A stretch of DNA of 64,000 bases from Saprospiraceae bacterium UBA1994 (lineage in GTDB: Bacteria; Bacteroidota; Bacteroidia; Chitinophagales; Saprospiraceae), in NCBI GenBank assembly GCA_002335865.1, contig DDCY01000022.1, positions 90,384-154,383 of the forward strand, in the 5' to 3' direction. Shown here piece by piece: positions 52,631-60,191 of this stretch. Below the pieces are notes generated by a model. The model searched no databases. It saw nothing but the letters and a program-made list of their open reading frames with translations, and had not been told where the DNA came from. Position numbers and translations under genes: made by a program. Numbering within the stretch: the first letter of the stretch is position 1; each line of letters begins with the position of its first letter.

Positions 52631-53440
52631 CTATATTTTATATATTTTTTGTCTATAAATGAAGCCTTCGCCTCTTACAGATACAATGTACATCCCATTT
52701 AACAGGTTTGAGATGTCTATAGCGTTATTTGCCACGATTCCTGATGCCATTTTCATCCCATTAATTGATATTACATCATATACCATGTGTTGGTTCAGTT
52801 TAGTATCTATTTTTATTATATCTATTGTTGGGTTGGGAGAAAAAGATATTTCACCCTCCGTTAAGACTTTGATGTTTGATAGATCCATCTCTTTGAATGT
52901 CATAGAGCCAATCACCCCAGTATCACCAGAAGTCCCACCGTTTCCGTTGGCTGCAATTCCTGCAGCGAATACAGTTACGTCTCCTGTCCCTGCTTCTGGC
53001 GATGTCCATAAAGCAGAAAACTCATCCAAATTACTAGGACCATTGTGTTCTAGATAAGTACGTCCATTAAGCGTTAGTGATTTTGCATTACTACTCACGT
53101 CCGATAATGATCCAGCTCCACTATTATCAGCGTCTGTAACGACTGTCATCTGAAAACCATATCTTGTAGGGCTTCCTGCCGTGGCTTCAACTGCTATAAA
53201 CATTGAATATGTTTCTCCGGGCCTATACTCTGTAACTTCTTCTCCGTCTTTGACTAAAACTATTTGGAGGTCTACAGCAAATGGTCCTGCAGATCCGTGA
53301 CAATTACTACTGGCACACGTAAGTCCGTCTCCAGGAGCGCCTGCCGCACCTTGTCCACTGACAGTACCTCTACCTGCACTATTTGATAATAGAGCTGCGC
53401 CTGCCGCAACTAGCATAAATGAGTATATGTATTTTTTCAT
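52631..53440 (-). CDS. T9SS cargo with a choice-of-anchor V (reeler-like) domain
   Basis: A 269-residue exported protein. Signal peptide from ATG 53440 (MKKYIYSFMLVAAGAALLS). The mature N-terminus APGDGLTCASSNCHGSAGP has a CX4CH motif (C42, C47, H48), followed by a beta-sandwich (TRYGFQMTVVTD, LWTSPEAGTGDVTVFAAG) of the choice-of-anchor V type. The last 75 residues are a type A T9SS sorting domain: SFSPNPTIDIIKIDT, YDVISINGMKM, DISNLLNGMYIVSV and a basic end RQKIYKI. It is expected to be secreted through T9SS and anchored or released at the surface. Confidence 0.88.
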   Translation of the reverse strand: MKKYIYSFMLVAAGAALLSNSAGRGTVSGQGAAGAPGDGLTCASSNCHGSAGPFAVDLQIVLVKDGEEVTEYRPGETYSMFIAVEATAGSPTRYGFQMTVVTDADNSGAGSLSDVSSNAKSLTLNGRTYLEHNGPSNLDEFSALWTSPEAGTGDVTVFAAGIAANGNGGTSGDTGVIGSMTFKEMDLSNIKVLTEGEISFSPNPTIDIIKIDTKLNQHMVYDVISINGMKMASGIVANNAIDISNLLNGMYIVSVRGEGFIYRQKIYKI

Positions 53441-53514
53441 CCCTTTAAATTTTATAGGCAATTAAATGATATCTCTTAGTGACCAACTTTCTGTTTTGTG
53501 AAACGAATTTAAAA

Positions 53515-53543
53515 CAAAAAAGGCTAGAAGTGTATCTAGCCTT
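53515..53543 (-). terminator. Terminator of the sigma-factor operon
   Basis: AAGGCTAGA and TCTAGCCTT form a perfect nine-base stem with a six-base loop; on the minus strand it ends in six T residues (A-run 53515-53520 on +). It lies directly after the Spy-like gene. Confidence 0.85.
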
Positions 53544-53587
53544 ATAATTATATTTTATTCCTCAATCTCACTTTTCTGCCATTTAAT

Positions 53588-54103
53588 TTACTTTCTTAGA
53601 TTTCCAATTTCGCTATTTCTTTTAGAGTTTTTTGCAGATTGAATCATAGATGCTTGTCCTCTTCTCTCTCTATTTGACATTCTCTTCTCGTATCTCTTCA
53701 ATATAAATTGTTTAAACTCTCGCTCCGCTCTGATCAACTTAAGTCTTTTCTTAGCAGACAATACTCTCTCGAGCTTGTTCATAAATTCAATTTCTAAATT
53801 TGTTTGTGTTCTCTTGGCTTCCATTGCCTGTGACAACATTTTTCTAGATTCCTCATCTGTCATATCAAATATATTAACCGTTTCAACCTTTCGCTCCGTC
53901 CAAATCTCTTTTTTCATACTCTGATAGTCGTTATACAACGGCCAAAATGCCTGTGCCTCTTCTACACTTAGGTCTAGGTCTGTGGTAATAAAAGCTATCC
54001 TTTGTTGTTCTATTTTTTCTATTCGCTCCGCTCTTTTTCCCTCTCTCTGGGCAGACAGATTTATAGTAAACATCAGTGTCGCTGTTAATAATATATATCT
54101 CAT
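53588..54103 (-). CDS. Spy/CpxP-like periplasmic protein
   Basis: A 171-residue exported helical protein. A signal peptide (MRYILLTATLMFTINLSAQ) precedes a region resembling the Spy/CpxP group: LDLSVEEAQAFWPLYNDYQSMKKEIW, a common Bacteroidota form. The C-terminal half is strongly basic (SAKKRLKLIRAEREFK, LKRYEKRMSNRERRG). Proteins of this type often bind misfolded envelope proteins or regulate stress responses. It is the third gene of the ECF sigma / anti-sigma operon, 21 nt after the anti-sigma gene, suggesting a sensor or chaperone for that regulon. Confidence 0.8.
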   Translation of the reverse strand: MRYILLTATLMFTINLSAQREGKRAERIEKIEQQRIAFITTDLDLSVEEAQAFWPLYNDYQSMKKEIWTERKVETVNIFDMTDEESRKMLSQAMEAKRTQTNLEIEFMNKLERVLSAKKRLKLIRAEREFKQFILKRYEKRMSNRERRGQASMIQSAKNSKRNSEIGNLRK

Positions 54104-54124
54104 GGTATTAAATATTTAATGGTA

Positions 54125-54640
54125 TTAAAAAAATTCTTCTAAGAGCTCATCATCTACATCGAACAGCAAGTCCTCTGAAGATTCGTCTATAAAATATTGT
54201 CCTTCCTCGCTTGCAAAGATTTCGTCTAATGTTTCATCGTCAATAAATTCTAAATCAAATATGTCTTCCACCGATAACTCTTGAACAACATAATTATAGT
54301 CTTCATTATCTTCAATCATTGAATCATTAAGTATTGTTGAATCCTCTAATAAACTAGGCCACATCATAGTCCCTACTGATATGAGTATTGCCGCTGCAAT
54401 ACTGTATTTGAAGTATGATTTAATCGACACTGCTTTAACCTTCTCTTCGCGCTTGATCTTATTCATCACCTGGTTAGGAAGCGACTGAAAATATGGTTCA
54501 AGTTTTTCTGTTTCTTGCATATGTCTCATTACACTTACATATAGATTATCAAAGTAATCTACAGGAACCTTATATCCCTCACTATGTCTCCAATCAAAGA
54601 GCTTCGGAGTTAAATCTTTTATTTCCTCTCTAGGATTCAT
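54125..54640 (-). CDS. Putative anti-sigma factor with acidic outer tail
   Basis: A 171-residue single-pass membrane protein. The N-terminal 75 residues would be cytoplasmic and bind the sigma factor, although no zinc-binding HxxxCxxC motif is present. The membrane helix is at about 78-97 (SIAAAILISVGTMMW). The C-terminal 70 residues are extremely acidic (EDIFDLEFIDDETLDEIF, SSEDLLFDVDDELLEEFF) and should face the periplasm. The gene overlaps the sigma-factor gene by 11 nt. The anti-sigma assignment is by position, topology and size, not by a recognised domain. Confidence 0.72.
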   Translation of the reverse strand: MNPREEIKDLTPKLFDWRHSEGYKVPVDYFDNLYVSVMRHMQETEKLEPYFQSLPNQVMNKIKREEKVKAVSIKSYFKYSIAAAILISVGTMMWPSLLEDSTILNDSMIEDNEDYNYVVQELSVEDIFDLEFIDDETLDEIFASEEGQYFIDESSEDLLFDVDDELLEEFF

Positions 54641-55184
54641 TAGTAATTATGTTTTCTATTTTTTTTGCGGCCAAGTGGTAAGATGCCTTCAGCGCACCTA
54701 CTGACGTACTCAACACCTCGGACATATCTTTATAAGGCATCTCATCGTAGTATCTTAAATTAAATACTATTTTCTGTTTCTCCGGAAGTGTATCTATTGC
54801 TGAAGCTAGCATAACTTGAGCCTGGTTGCCATCGAAATAATTATCCGATTTAATGGTGTATATATTAGAGTTTTCGTCGTCTAATGAAACAGATTTATTT
54901 CGTTCTATTTTTCTAAAGTGATTGAGCGACTCATTAATAGCTATACGATATAACCAAGTGTATAGCTTAGCGTCAAATCTATATTTGTCTAAATTGCGAT
55001 AGACCTTTACGAATGTATTTTGAAGTACATCATCAGTATCTTCATGAGTCTTAACCATGCGTCTAATGTGCCAATATAGCCGCTCTTGATACTTTGACAT
55101 CAATTGACGAAAGCCTTTCTCTCGAGTACTTTTATTCATGCATTGTTGCACTATATGGTTGTCGCTATGTTGTACTTTATCCAA
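54630..55184 (-). CDS. ECF RNA polymerase sigma factor
   Basis: A 184-residue sigma-70 family extracytoplasmic-function factor. Region 2 spans about 25-95 (FRQLMSKYQERLYWHIRRM, DTDDVLQNTFVKVYRNLDKYRF, TWLYRIAINESLNHFRK) and region 4 about 122-180 (IDTLPEKQKIVFNLRYYDEMPYKDMSEVL, VGALKASYHLAAKKI). TTG 55184 gives the usual DNHIVQQCMN beginning; ATG 55139 is a shorter option. First gene of a three-gene operon with an anti-sigma-like protein and a Spy-like protein. Probably autoregulated, as is usual for such factors. Confidence 0.93.
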   Translation of the reverse strand: MDKVQHSDNHIVQQCMNKSTREKGFRQLMSKYQERLYWHIRRMVKTHEDTDDVLQNTFVKVYRNLDKYRFDAKLYTWLYRIAINESLNHFRKIERNKSVSLDDENSNIYTIKSDNYFDGNQAQVMLASAIDTLPEKQKIVFNLRYYDEMPYKDMSEVLSTSVGALKASYHLAAKKIENIITNES

Positions 55185-55589
55185 AAATTGATTTATTGTG
55201 ATTCACTCAAAATACAATCTATTATTAACCGAAAGCAATAGTAACTTTATTGTTGCTTTGACTAATAAATAGAAGGAAGGTTTAACCGGGAGTATCTTTT
55301 TTGATATACACCCTTGTTTTGATTGCCCTTATATGGTGCGTTAAGAGGTTCACCATTATTCAACAGCCCATTACTCATGTCGGTATGATCACCCCTTGGA
55401 ATAAAGACACTTTTGTCTACAAGCGCCTTTTGCTAAAACGAAGTATATTTAAAGAACTTTAAGTCCATGTTGAAGGTAAGGCTGTTTATTTAGAATTAAG
55501 GCCTTTGAAGAATGTCACTTTATGAATTGAACTCTTCATATTTGCATCAAAATATCTAAAACAAACTAAGTATCATAAATAATCTACGC
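55185..55589. other. Divergent intergenic region, sigma operon / plsC
   Basis: No intact gene is certain. Two overlapping short frames stay open: a + strand frame of 53 codons from TTG 55301 to 55462 with a hydrophobic start (IYTLVLIALIWC), and a minus frame ending at 55262 that lacks a good start. On the minus strand TATTTTG near 55216, with TTG 21 nt upstream, could be the sigma-operon promoter. Confidence 0.45.
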
Positions 55590-56132
55590 ATGTTACGTTG
55601 GATAAGTCAGACTATACTGAATGTATTGGGTTGGAAAATATTAGGGGAACCGTCTAACGAACTCAACAAAAAGCTATATATAGTAGTGCCGCATACATCT
55701 AGTATGGACTTTTTTATCGGTATGTTAGTAAAATCAGCAAAGAACATAAAAGTCACTTTTTTGGGTAAAAAGGCTCTCTTCTTTCCACCACTCGGTTGGT
55801 TTCTAACATATGTAGGCATAGTACCCGTCAAGAAAAACAGCAATCAAATTAATGAAATCATAAATTTATTTAAGTCCAAAGATATAATGTCATATGGCCT
55901 TGCCCCAGAGGGGACCAGATCTAAAGTAGATAATTTAAGATCTGGATTTTACCATATAGCCCATGGCGCGGGGGTGCCTCTGATAATGATCACATTTGAT
56001 TTTGGAAATAAGATTGTTACTTTCAGAGAACCTTACCACGTATCTGACGATAAGGAAAAGGATATGGCTTATATAGAAGACTACTATAAAGGTGTAGTGG
56101 GGTGTCGTAAGAAAAGAAGTTTTCGTACTTAA
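55590..56132 (+). CDS. 1-acyl-glycerol-3-phosphate acyltransferase family protein
   Basis: A 180-residue acyltransferase of the PlsC family, transferring acyl chains in phospholipid or related lipid synthesis at the inner membrane. The catalytic HX4D is PHTSSMD (H35, D40) and the substrate motif is APEGTRSK near 105. It is shorter than typical PlsC (about 240) and has no long N-terminal membrane helix, so it belongs to the small bacterial subgroup. It converges with bshA: the two stop codons overlap by four bases. Confidence 0.9.
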   Translation: MLRWISQTILNVLGWKILGEPSNELNKKLYIVVPHTSSMDFFIGMLVKSAKNIKVTFLGKKALFFPPLGWFLTYVGIVPVKKNSNQINEIINLFKSKDIMSYGLAPEGTRSKVDNLRSGFYHIAHGAGVPLIMITFDFGNKIVTFREPYHVSDDKEKDMAYIEDYYKGVVGCRKKRSFRT

Positions 56133-57277
56133 ATTGTTTCCACACTATCACCAACCATAGCTATCACTTGCTCATAATACTTAACGTATTGAGGTAAGAT
56201 ATATTCGATATCAAATTTTTGTGCATGCTCTAATGCGTTCTTCCGAAACTGTTTGTGGCGATCTTCGTCTTCTAAAATGTATAACACTTTTTCGGCCATA
56301 GCCTCTACGTCCCCTACATCACAAAGGAAACCTGTTTTGCCGTCTATATTTACTTCTGGTAACCCTCCTATGTTCGTCGAAACTACAGGAACCTCACAGG
56401 CCATAGCTTCTAGTGCGGCTAAACCGAAACTTTCATTCTGCGATGGTATTATGAATACATCTGCAATCGCCAATAACTCTTCTACTGCATCTTGTTTGCC
56501 AAGGAATCTTACATCATCACAAACGCCTAGTTCTCTACATAGGGCCTCGCAAACATTTCTCTCAGGGCCATCACCTACAAGTAACAACTTGGCCGGAATT
56601 TGCTTATGTACTGTGTTAAATACCTTTATAACATCTTCTACTCTTTTCACCTTACGAAAATTCGATACATGAATGAGTACTTTCTCTCCATCAGGCGCTA
56701 ATGCCATGCGAAAATGATCTTTATCAACTTTGCGGAATCTTTCGAAATCAATAAAGTTATATATCACTTCTATCGGGTCATCTATATTAAACATCTTCTC
56801 TGTTTCATCTTTCAGCATCTTAGATACTGCCGTGGTTCCATCAGAATTGTTAATACTAAACTCTACGACAGGAGCAAAAGTCTTATCGGCACCTACCAAA
56901 GTAATATCCGTACCGTGTAACGTAGTCACTACAGGTATGATAATTCCGTGCGACTTTAGTATCTGCCTTGCCATATATGCCACTGCCGCATGAGGAATAG
57001 CATAGTGGACATGTAAAATGTCCAGCTTTTCATATTTGATCACATCTACCATCTTACTCGCTAACGATGTCTCATAAGGTGCATATTCGAATAACGGATA
57101 ATCTGCTCCTGACACTTCATGAAAATATACATTTTCATGAAAATGAATGAGTCTAGCTGGGCGCTTATAAGTGATGAAGTGAATCTGGTGGCCCTTTTTG
57201 GCCAATGCCAACCCTAGTTCTGTAGCTATGACACCACTCCCTCCATATGTGGGATAACACACAATTCCTATTCGCAT
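56129..57277 (-). CDS. bshA: N-acetyl-alpha-D-glucosaminyl L-malate synthase
   Basis: GT4-family glycosyltransferase that joins UDP-GlcNAc and L-malate, the first step of bacillithiol synthesis. The 382 residues start with MRIGIVCYPTYGGSGVIATELGLAL, a BshA signature, and contain LHVHYAIPHAAVAYMA, TLHGTDITLVG, ISNFRKVKR-like VSNFRKVKR, and the donor motif SQNESFGLAALEAMACEVPVV with the EX7E residues. The bacilliredoxin at 21814-22230 uses the same thiol. bshB and bshC are not in the window. Confidence 0.95.
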   Translation of the reverse strand: MRIGIVCYPTYGGSGVIATELGLALAKKGHQIHFITYKRPARLIHFHENVYFHEVSGADYPLFEYAPYETSLASKMVDVIKYEKLDILHVHYAIPHAAVAYMARQILKSHGIIIPVVTTLHGTDITLVGADKTFAPVVEFSINNSDGTTAVSKMLKDETEKMFNIDDPIEVIYNFIDFERFRKVDKDHFRMALAPDGEKVLIHVSNFRKVKRVEDVIKVFNTVHKQIPAKLLLVGDGPERNVCEALCRELGVCDDVRFLGKQDAVEELLAIADVFIIPSQNESFGLAALEAMACEVPVVSTNIGGLPEVNIDGKTGFLCDVGDVEAMAEKVLYILEDEDRHKQFRKNALEHAQKFDIEYILPQYVKYYEQVIAMVGDSVETI

Positions 57278-57611
57278 CTATCGATAATTTTTATTTTGTG
57301 AGTCCTAAGACATATATTATCAAAGGTCATATTTATTCATTTTTATAATCGCTTACAATGTTAATGGCATTTACCTATATTTTGATCACGAAAAGAGACT
57401 GTTTTTTTTCAAACGACAAATACGGCCAATTTGCCACAATACGTATACACTAAAAGTTGCGCCTACCTTACTATTGGTATATAATATATAGATAAGTTGC
57501 TTATATTTGTTCTAGCAAAATATCTGGCTATTGGGTCATCGAATCTACGCTAAATATCAGGCTTAAATAAATTCATGTCTAACCATATATTAACTTTTAC
57601 AATTATAGAGA
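57278..57611. other. Divergent promoter region, bshA / recA
   Basis: 334 nt without a gene. A recA -7 element is present at 57502-57509. No LexA-type palindrome is recognised. The bshA promoter on the minus strand is not clear to me. Confidence 0.5.
57502..57509 (+). promoter_or_regulatory. -7 element for recA
   Basis: TATATTTG fits TAnnTTTG exactly. The nearest TTG upstream (57474) leaves a 25-nt spacer, longer than the usual 19-20, so an activator or a degenerate -33 is possible. The leader to recA would be about 98 nt. Confidence 0.5.
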
Positions 57612-58667
57612 ATGTCTAAATTATCTAAAGAAAAAGAACAAAAGCTCAAAGCGTTAGGATTGGCGGTGGATAAGCTAGAGAAAACATACGGTAAAGGCAC
57701 TGTGATGAAACTTGGGGACAAACAAGCTGTAAATGTAGAAACAATCTCTACTGGATCTCTTGGTTTAGATATAGCCCTAGGAATCGGTGGGCTCCCTAAG
57801 GGAAGGGTTGTCGAAATTTATGGACCTGAATCGTCTGGTAAGACGACATTAGCAATACATGCTATAGCAGAATGTCAGAAAGCTGGTGGAATAGCAGCCA
57901 TCATAGATGCTGAGCATGCGTTTGATAGATTTTATGCTGAAAGCTTGGGTGTAGACACTGAAAACCTACTCATTTCGCAGCCAGATAACGGTGAGCAAGG
58001 ACTTGAGATTGCAGAGAATCTTATTAGGTCCGGAGCTGTCGATATCTTAGTAATAGATTCTGTGGCAGCACTAACACCTAGAGCGGAAATAGAAGGTGAG
58101 ATGGGAGACTCTAAGATGGGATTACACGCTAGATTAATGTCACAGGCACTTAGAAAGCTTACTGGTAGTATAGGTCGTACTGGATGTTGTTGTGTGTTCA
58201 TCAACCAACTGAGAGAAAAAATAGGCGTGATGTTTGGTAACCCAGAGACAACGACTGGAGGTAATGCCTTGAAGTTTTACGCATCTGTTAGACTCGACAT
58301 CCGTAAGTCTGGCTCGGCAATCAAAGACAAAGAGGGCAACGTGGTAGGTAACCCAATAAAGGTAAAAGTTGTGAAAAATAAACTTGCTCCTCCATTTAGA
58401 ATTGCTACATTCGACATTATGTTTGGAGAGGGTGTCTCTAAGACAGGAGAGATCATTGATCTGGGTGTAGAAAATGAAATCATTCAGAAAGCCGGATCTT
58501 GGTTTAGCTACAATGACACAAAAGTGGCACAAGGTAGAGAAGGTGCAAAGAGGTTTATGATAGATAATCCTGAGGTAGCAGAAGAAATTATGACTAAAAT
58601 CAAAGCAGTATACGCACCTGAGTTGGTTGATGATTTTCCTGAGGAAGAAAGGTTGACACCAAGTTAA
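57612..58667 (+). CDS. recA: Recombinase RecA
   Basis: DNA strand-exchange ATPase. 351 residues with Walker A GPESSGKTTL at 71-80, Walker B VDILVIDSVAAL, loop L1 (EGEMGDSKMGLHARLMSQALRKL) and loop L2 (NQLREKIGVMFGNPETTTGGNALKFYASVRLDIR), plus the C-terminal domain with an acidic end (DDFPEEERL). ATG 57612 is the standard start. Strong terminator downstream. Confidence 0.98.
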   Translation: MSKLSKEKEQKLKALGLAVDKLEKTYGKGTVMKLGDKQAVNVETISTGSLGLDIALGIGGLPKGRVVEIYGPESSGKTTLAIHAIAECQKAGGIAAIIDAEHAFDRFYAESLGVDTENLLISQPDNGEQGLEIAENLIRSGAVDILVIDSVAALTPRAEIEGEMGDSKMGLHARLMSQALRKLTGSIGRTGCCCVFINQLREKIGVMFGNPETTTGGNALKFYASVRLDIRKSGSAIKDKEGNVVGNPIKVKVVKNKLAPPFRIATFDIMFGEGVSKTGEIIDLGVENEIIQKAGSWFSYNDTKVAQGREGAKRFMIDNPEVAEEIMTKIKAVYAPELVDDFPEEERLTPS

Positions 58668-58738
58668 TAGTTGGAATCTAAGGTAAACACAATACGAAAT
58701 ATTATAGAAGGGGCTATCCCAATAGTTTCCGATTTTAT

Positions 58739-58772
58739 AAGAGCGACTTACCTTAGGTAAGTCGCTCTTTTT
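58739..58772 (+). terminator. Terminator after recA
   Basis: AAGAGCGACTTACC (58739-58752) pairs perfectly over 14 bases with GGTAAGTCGCTCTT, three-base loop, then a T-run. It shares the AAGAGCGACT stem with the tsf operon terminator. Confidence 0.92.
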
Positions 58773-59086
58773 AATAAAAGAGCGCCTCAAGCTGAGTTAC
58801 TTGAGTTGTGTATAAAACAAGACAGTATATCAACCCTCTGTGTCGATCAAGAAATTTTCTAATTGATCCAGAATTAGACACACGCCAAATCGCGTATAAA
58901 CAGTTAATTTAATGATAATATTTTTTGGGTTACATTGTCAAATCTTGTTTTAACTAGCATCTAATTAATTTTTTATTACACAATTATAAACAAATCCTAA
59001 AACACAGAAAGAAAATAGCCAACACATGTGCGTTCCTCAAAATGGTTTTTAACATAAAAAATACTAAATCTTAAAAATAAAAGAAC
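58773..59086. other. Intergenic region upstream of AMP nucleosidase
   Basis: 314 nt, AT-rich. Contains small inverted repeats (CTCAAG/CTTGAG near 58788, GATCAA/TTGATC near 58846) but no ORF. The promoter of the AMP nucleosidase gene must lie here; no exact TAnnTTTG was found. Confidence 0.45.
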
Positions 59087-59857
59087 ATGAACACAAAAGA
59101 AGAAATTGTAAATGATTGGTTAGCGAGATATACTGGTGTAGAACTTGAAAATTTAGGAAAGTATATTCTACTTGTCAACTTCAACAACTACGTGAAGCGA
59201 TTCGCAAAGATGACAGGTGTAAAGGTGGATGGTAAAAACCATAATATGATTTCTGCCACCTATAAGAACATTACTATTATTAATTTTGGAATGGGCAGCC
59301 CCAATGCAGCACTTATTATGGATCTTTTATCTGCTATCAAGCCAAAAGCCGTGCTTTTCTTGGGTAAGTGTGGTGGCCTAAAAAAGCAAAACAAAGTGGG
59401 TGATCTGATTCTACCAATCGCTGGTATTAGAGGAGATGGTACGAGCAATGACTATTTTCCGCCAGAGGTGCCTGCCCTGCCGGCGTTCGCATTACAGAAA
59501 GCAATATCTACAACAGTTAGAGATTTTGAAAGAGATTATTGGACAGGAACGGTATATACAACTAACCGCCGAGTGTGGGAGTTCGATGAAGAATTTAAAA
59601 GTTATCTTAGTAAGACCAAGGCAATGGGAATAGATATGGAGACTGCCACGCTTTTCTCTGTAGGGTTCTATAATAAAATACCGACTGGTGCGCTGCTACT
59701 CGTGTCAGATATGCCTATGGTACCTGAAGGGGTAAAGACTAGTAAAAGCGACAAAACAGTTACTATACATTGGGTCGATGACCACCTCAATATTGGTATC
59801 GAATCCTTAAGACAGCTAATCAACAATTCTGCAACAGTAAGGCACCTAAAGTTTTAA
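59087..59857 (+). CDS. amn: AMP nucleosidase
   Basis: Hydrolyses AMP to adenine and ribose-5-phosphate. The 256 residues are of the short Bacteroidota form, which lacks the N-terminal regulatory domain of the E. coli enzyme. Phosphorylase-fold motifs are visible: INFGMGSPNAALIMDLL, VLFLGKCGGLKKQNKVGDLILPIAGIRGDGTS, and MGIDMETATLFSVGF, the substrate Glu/Met motif. An ORF begins at the last base of the stop codon. Confidence 0.93.
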   Translation: MNTKEEIVNDWLARYTGVELENLGKYILLVNFNNYVKRFAKMTGVKVDGKNHNMISATYKNITIINFGMGSPNAALIMDLLSAIKPKAVLFLGKCGGLKKQNKVGDLILPIAGIRGDGTSNDYFPPEVPALPAFALQKAISTTVRDFERDYWTGTVYTTNRRVWEFDEEFKSYLSKTKAMGIDMETATLFSVGFYNKIPTGALLLVSDMPMVPEGVKTSKSDKTVTIHWVDDHLNIGIESLRQLINNSATVRHLKF

Positions 59858-60188
59858 TGAGTGGGTTAAAACAATTAAAAAACGTGCATGACGTTAAGAT
59901 AAATAATCAACTCAACGAAGCAAAATATAATCTTTGTTTGACTATCACTGCAGAAAGAATACTCAAAAATATAGATCATAAAATATACATCTTCAAGCAC
60001 GATATACATTCTCAAGTTAAAAAACGAAAGAGACAGAAAGTGGACAACGTCTATATAAAAATGGCATTTGTTCACTTTTTAAAAAAGTACTTGATAATCA
60101 CGAACAACAATTGGAAACAGAAACTGCTCTAAAAAATAGAATTGCAAGTAAAACACAACCTTTAGTAGACGGCATCTTAGACAAATAG
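59857..60188 (+). pseudogene. Frameshifted unknown ORF coupled to amn
   Basis: From ATG 59857, overlapping the amn stop by one base, a lysine-rich frame runs to 60132. A second frame (A+2), open from about 60035, continues with GQRLYKNGICSLFKKVLDNHEQQ... and ends at TAG 60186-60188, four bases before the next gene. Joining them by a single shift between about 60020 and 60080 gives a protein of about 110 residues without signal or membrane segments. I do not recognise the family. Sequencing error, a true frameshift mutation or programmed shifting cannot be told apart here. Confidence 0.55.
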
Positions 60189-60191
60189 CAA

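Noticed and set aside
57278..57611. SOS box upstream of recA
   Set aside because: No palindrome of LexA type was found, and many Bacteroidota lack a classical LexA regulon.
59857..60188. IS66-type transposase remnant
   Set aside because: A PLVD-like segment near the end vaguely recalls IS66 proteins, but no catalytic residues, inverted repeats or target duplications are present.
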